Shown here: piece after piece, positions 63,682-64,000 of the stretch
Layout: each line of letters begins with the position of its first letter
Position numbering within the stretch: the stretch's first letter is position 1
DNA from: Leptospiraceae bacterium
GTDB taxonomy: Bacteria; Spirochaetota; Leptospiria; Leptospirales; Leptospiraceae
Reading direction: 5' to 3'
Length of the DNA: 64,000 bases
Assembly (NCBI GenBank): GCA_024233835.1
Contig: JACKPC010000006.1
Location: forward strand, 186,001 to 250,000
Made by a program: the position numbers and the translations under genes
Notes under the pieces: generated by a model
The model's input: the letters and a program-made list of their open reading frames with translations, nothing else
The model's database searches: none
Told to the model about the DNA's origin: nothing

Positions 63682-64000
63682 TTTTCATTTCCTCCCGTAT
63701 GATAATTAATGCTTTTAACTCACTTTCTATAAAGTTCATATACATTTCATCCAAATCATTTTTATATAACTCTATAGCTCTTTGCGTATCTTTGATTTGA
63801 ATGGAAACAATCAGGACTGAAGCTTCAAGGGAATCTTTACTTAATTTTTCGACTTTAACTTTCAGTTCATTCAAAGAAATCAACAGATGTTCCTCGGCAG
63901 AATAAGCACCTTCAGAATACGCTGAATGATATAAATCCTGAAATCCGCGATTTTTTGCAAGCCTCGCTTCTTCGGTATGGTATCCTTTTGTAATTAAAAA
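63662..64000 (-). CDS. Hypothetical helical protein, 5' end outside the window
   Basis: The frame stays open from the stop at 63662 to the window edge, so the 73-residue reading starting at a TTG (63883) is only part of the gene. Upstream codons read ITKGYHTEEARLAKNRGFQD and continue into LEASVLIVSIQIKDTQRAIELYK. No start seen. Overlaps the lipoprotein gene by 20 bp, so it heads the operon in this window. Confidence 0.5.
   Translation of the reverse strand, partial: FLITKGYHTEEARLAKNRGFQDLYHSAYSEGAYSAEEHLLISLNELKVKVEKLSKDSLEASVLIVSIQIKDTQRAIELYKNDLDEMYMNFIESELKALIIIREEMKNELVQR

Overview
The window reads as a chromosome segment of an AT-rich spirochaete, most likely a Leptospira-like member of the Leptospiraceae. 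This is inference from gene style: many short lipoproteins with spirochaete-type lipoboxes (ISC, FC, YGC, IYSC), a Leptospira-like Big_5/Ig-type lipoprotein, MASE-type chemoreceptors, multi-PAS hybrid kinases, and abundant mixed insertion sequences. No rRNA, tRNA or CRISPR array was recognised.

Bases 1-9300 are a graveyard of nested mobile DNA. A complete IS21-family element (228-2818) sits between the tail of a Cys-rich-repeat protein and the beginning of an IS66 tnpB gene. The IS66 remnant has itself truncated a Big_5-type lipoprotein. Next come a Uma2-like nuclease and two near-identical Rpn-type nuclease genes on a 1.1-kb direct repeat. An IS4-like element with a perfect 9-bp target duplication sits between the two copies, and the end of a second IS21 element follows.

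Bases 9300-19320 are a minus-strand defence-type operon: a small protein, a PLD-SNF2 helicase (1105 aa), a REP-associated tyrosine transposase (RAYT), an Eco57I-class adenine methylase (1292 aa), a RecF/SMC-like ATPase (453 aa) and further small proteins. The helicase + methylase + ATPase set matches what I recall of the Hma (Helicase-Methylase-ATPase) defence type. A RAYT gene lies inside the operon, and REP-like palindromes are embedded both in the RAYT linker and inside the methylase coding sequence.

Bases 19320-24700 hold a MITE-like element next to a complete IS1182-family element, two tandem DUF6266-like genes, a secreted CAP/SCP protein, and a 495-bp module carrying two overlapping micro-genes for membrane peptides. 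That module is bracketed by a 65-bp duplication of the 3' end of alr.

Bases 24645-55100 are mostly core genes. They include alr, an MFS transporter, trpE/trpG (or pabB/pabA), two hybrid histidine kinases, a DprA-like protein, a CNT nucleoside transporter, a fatty-acid-hydroxylase-like protein, a chemoreceptor, short-chain dehydrogenases and recG. RecG lies at the end of a metallophosphoesterase/nucleotidyltransferase/zinc-ribbon operon. Then come class I fructose-1,6-bisphosphatase, an epimerase, an M48 protease with a DUF898 membrane protein, a dienelactone-hydrolase-like protein and an acyltransferase.

Bases 55330-64000 form one tight minus-strand operon of exported proteins. Three divergent SGNH/GDSL hydrolases alternate with short lipoproteins, together with a matrixin-type zinc protease and a small Cys-rich protein. 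This is the best candidate in the window for an undescribed surface system.
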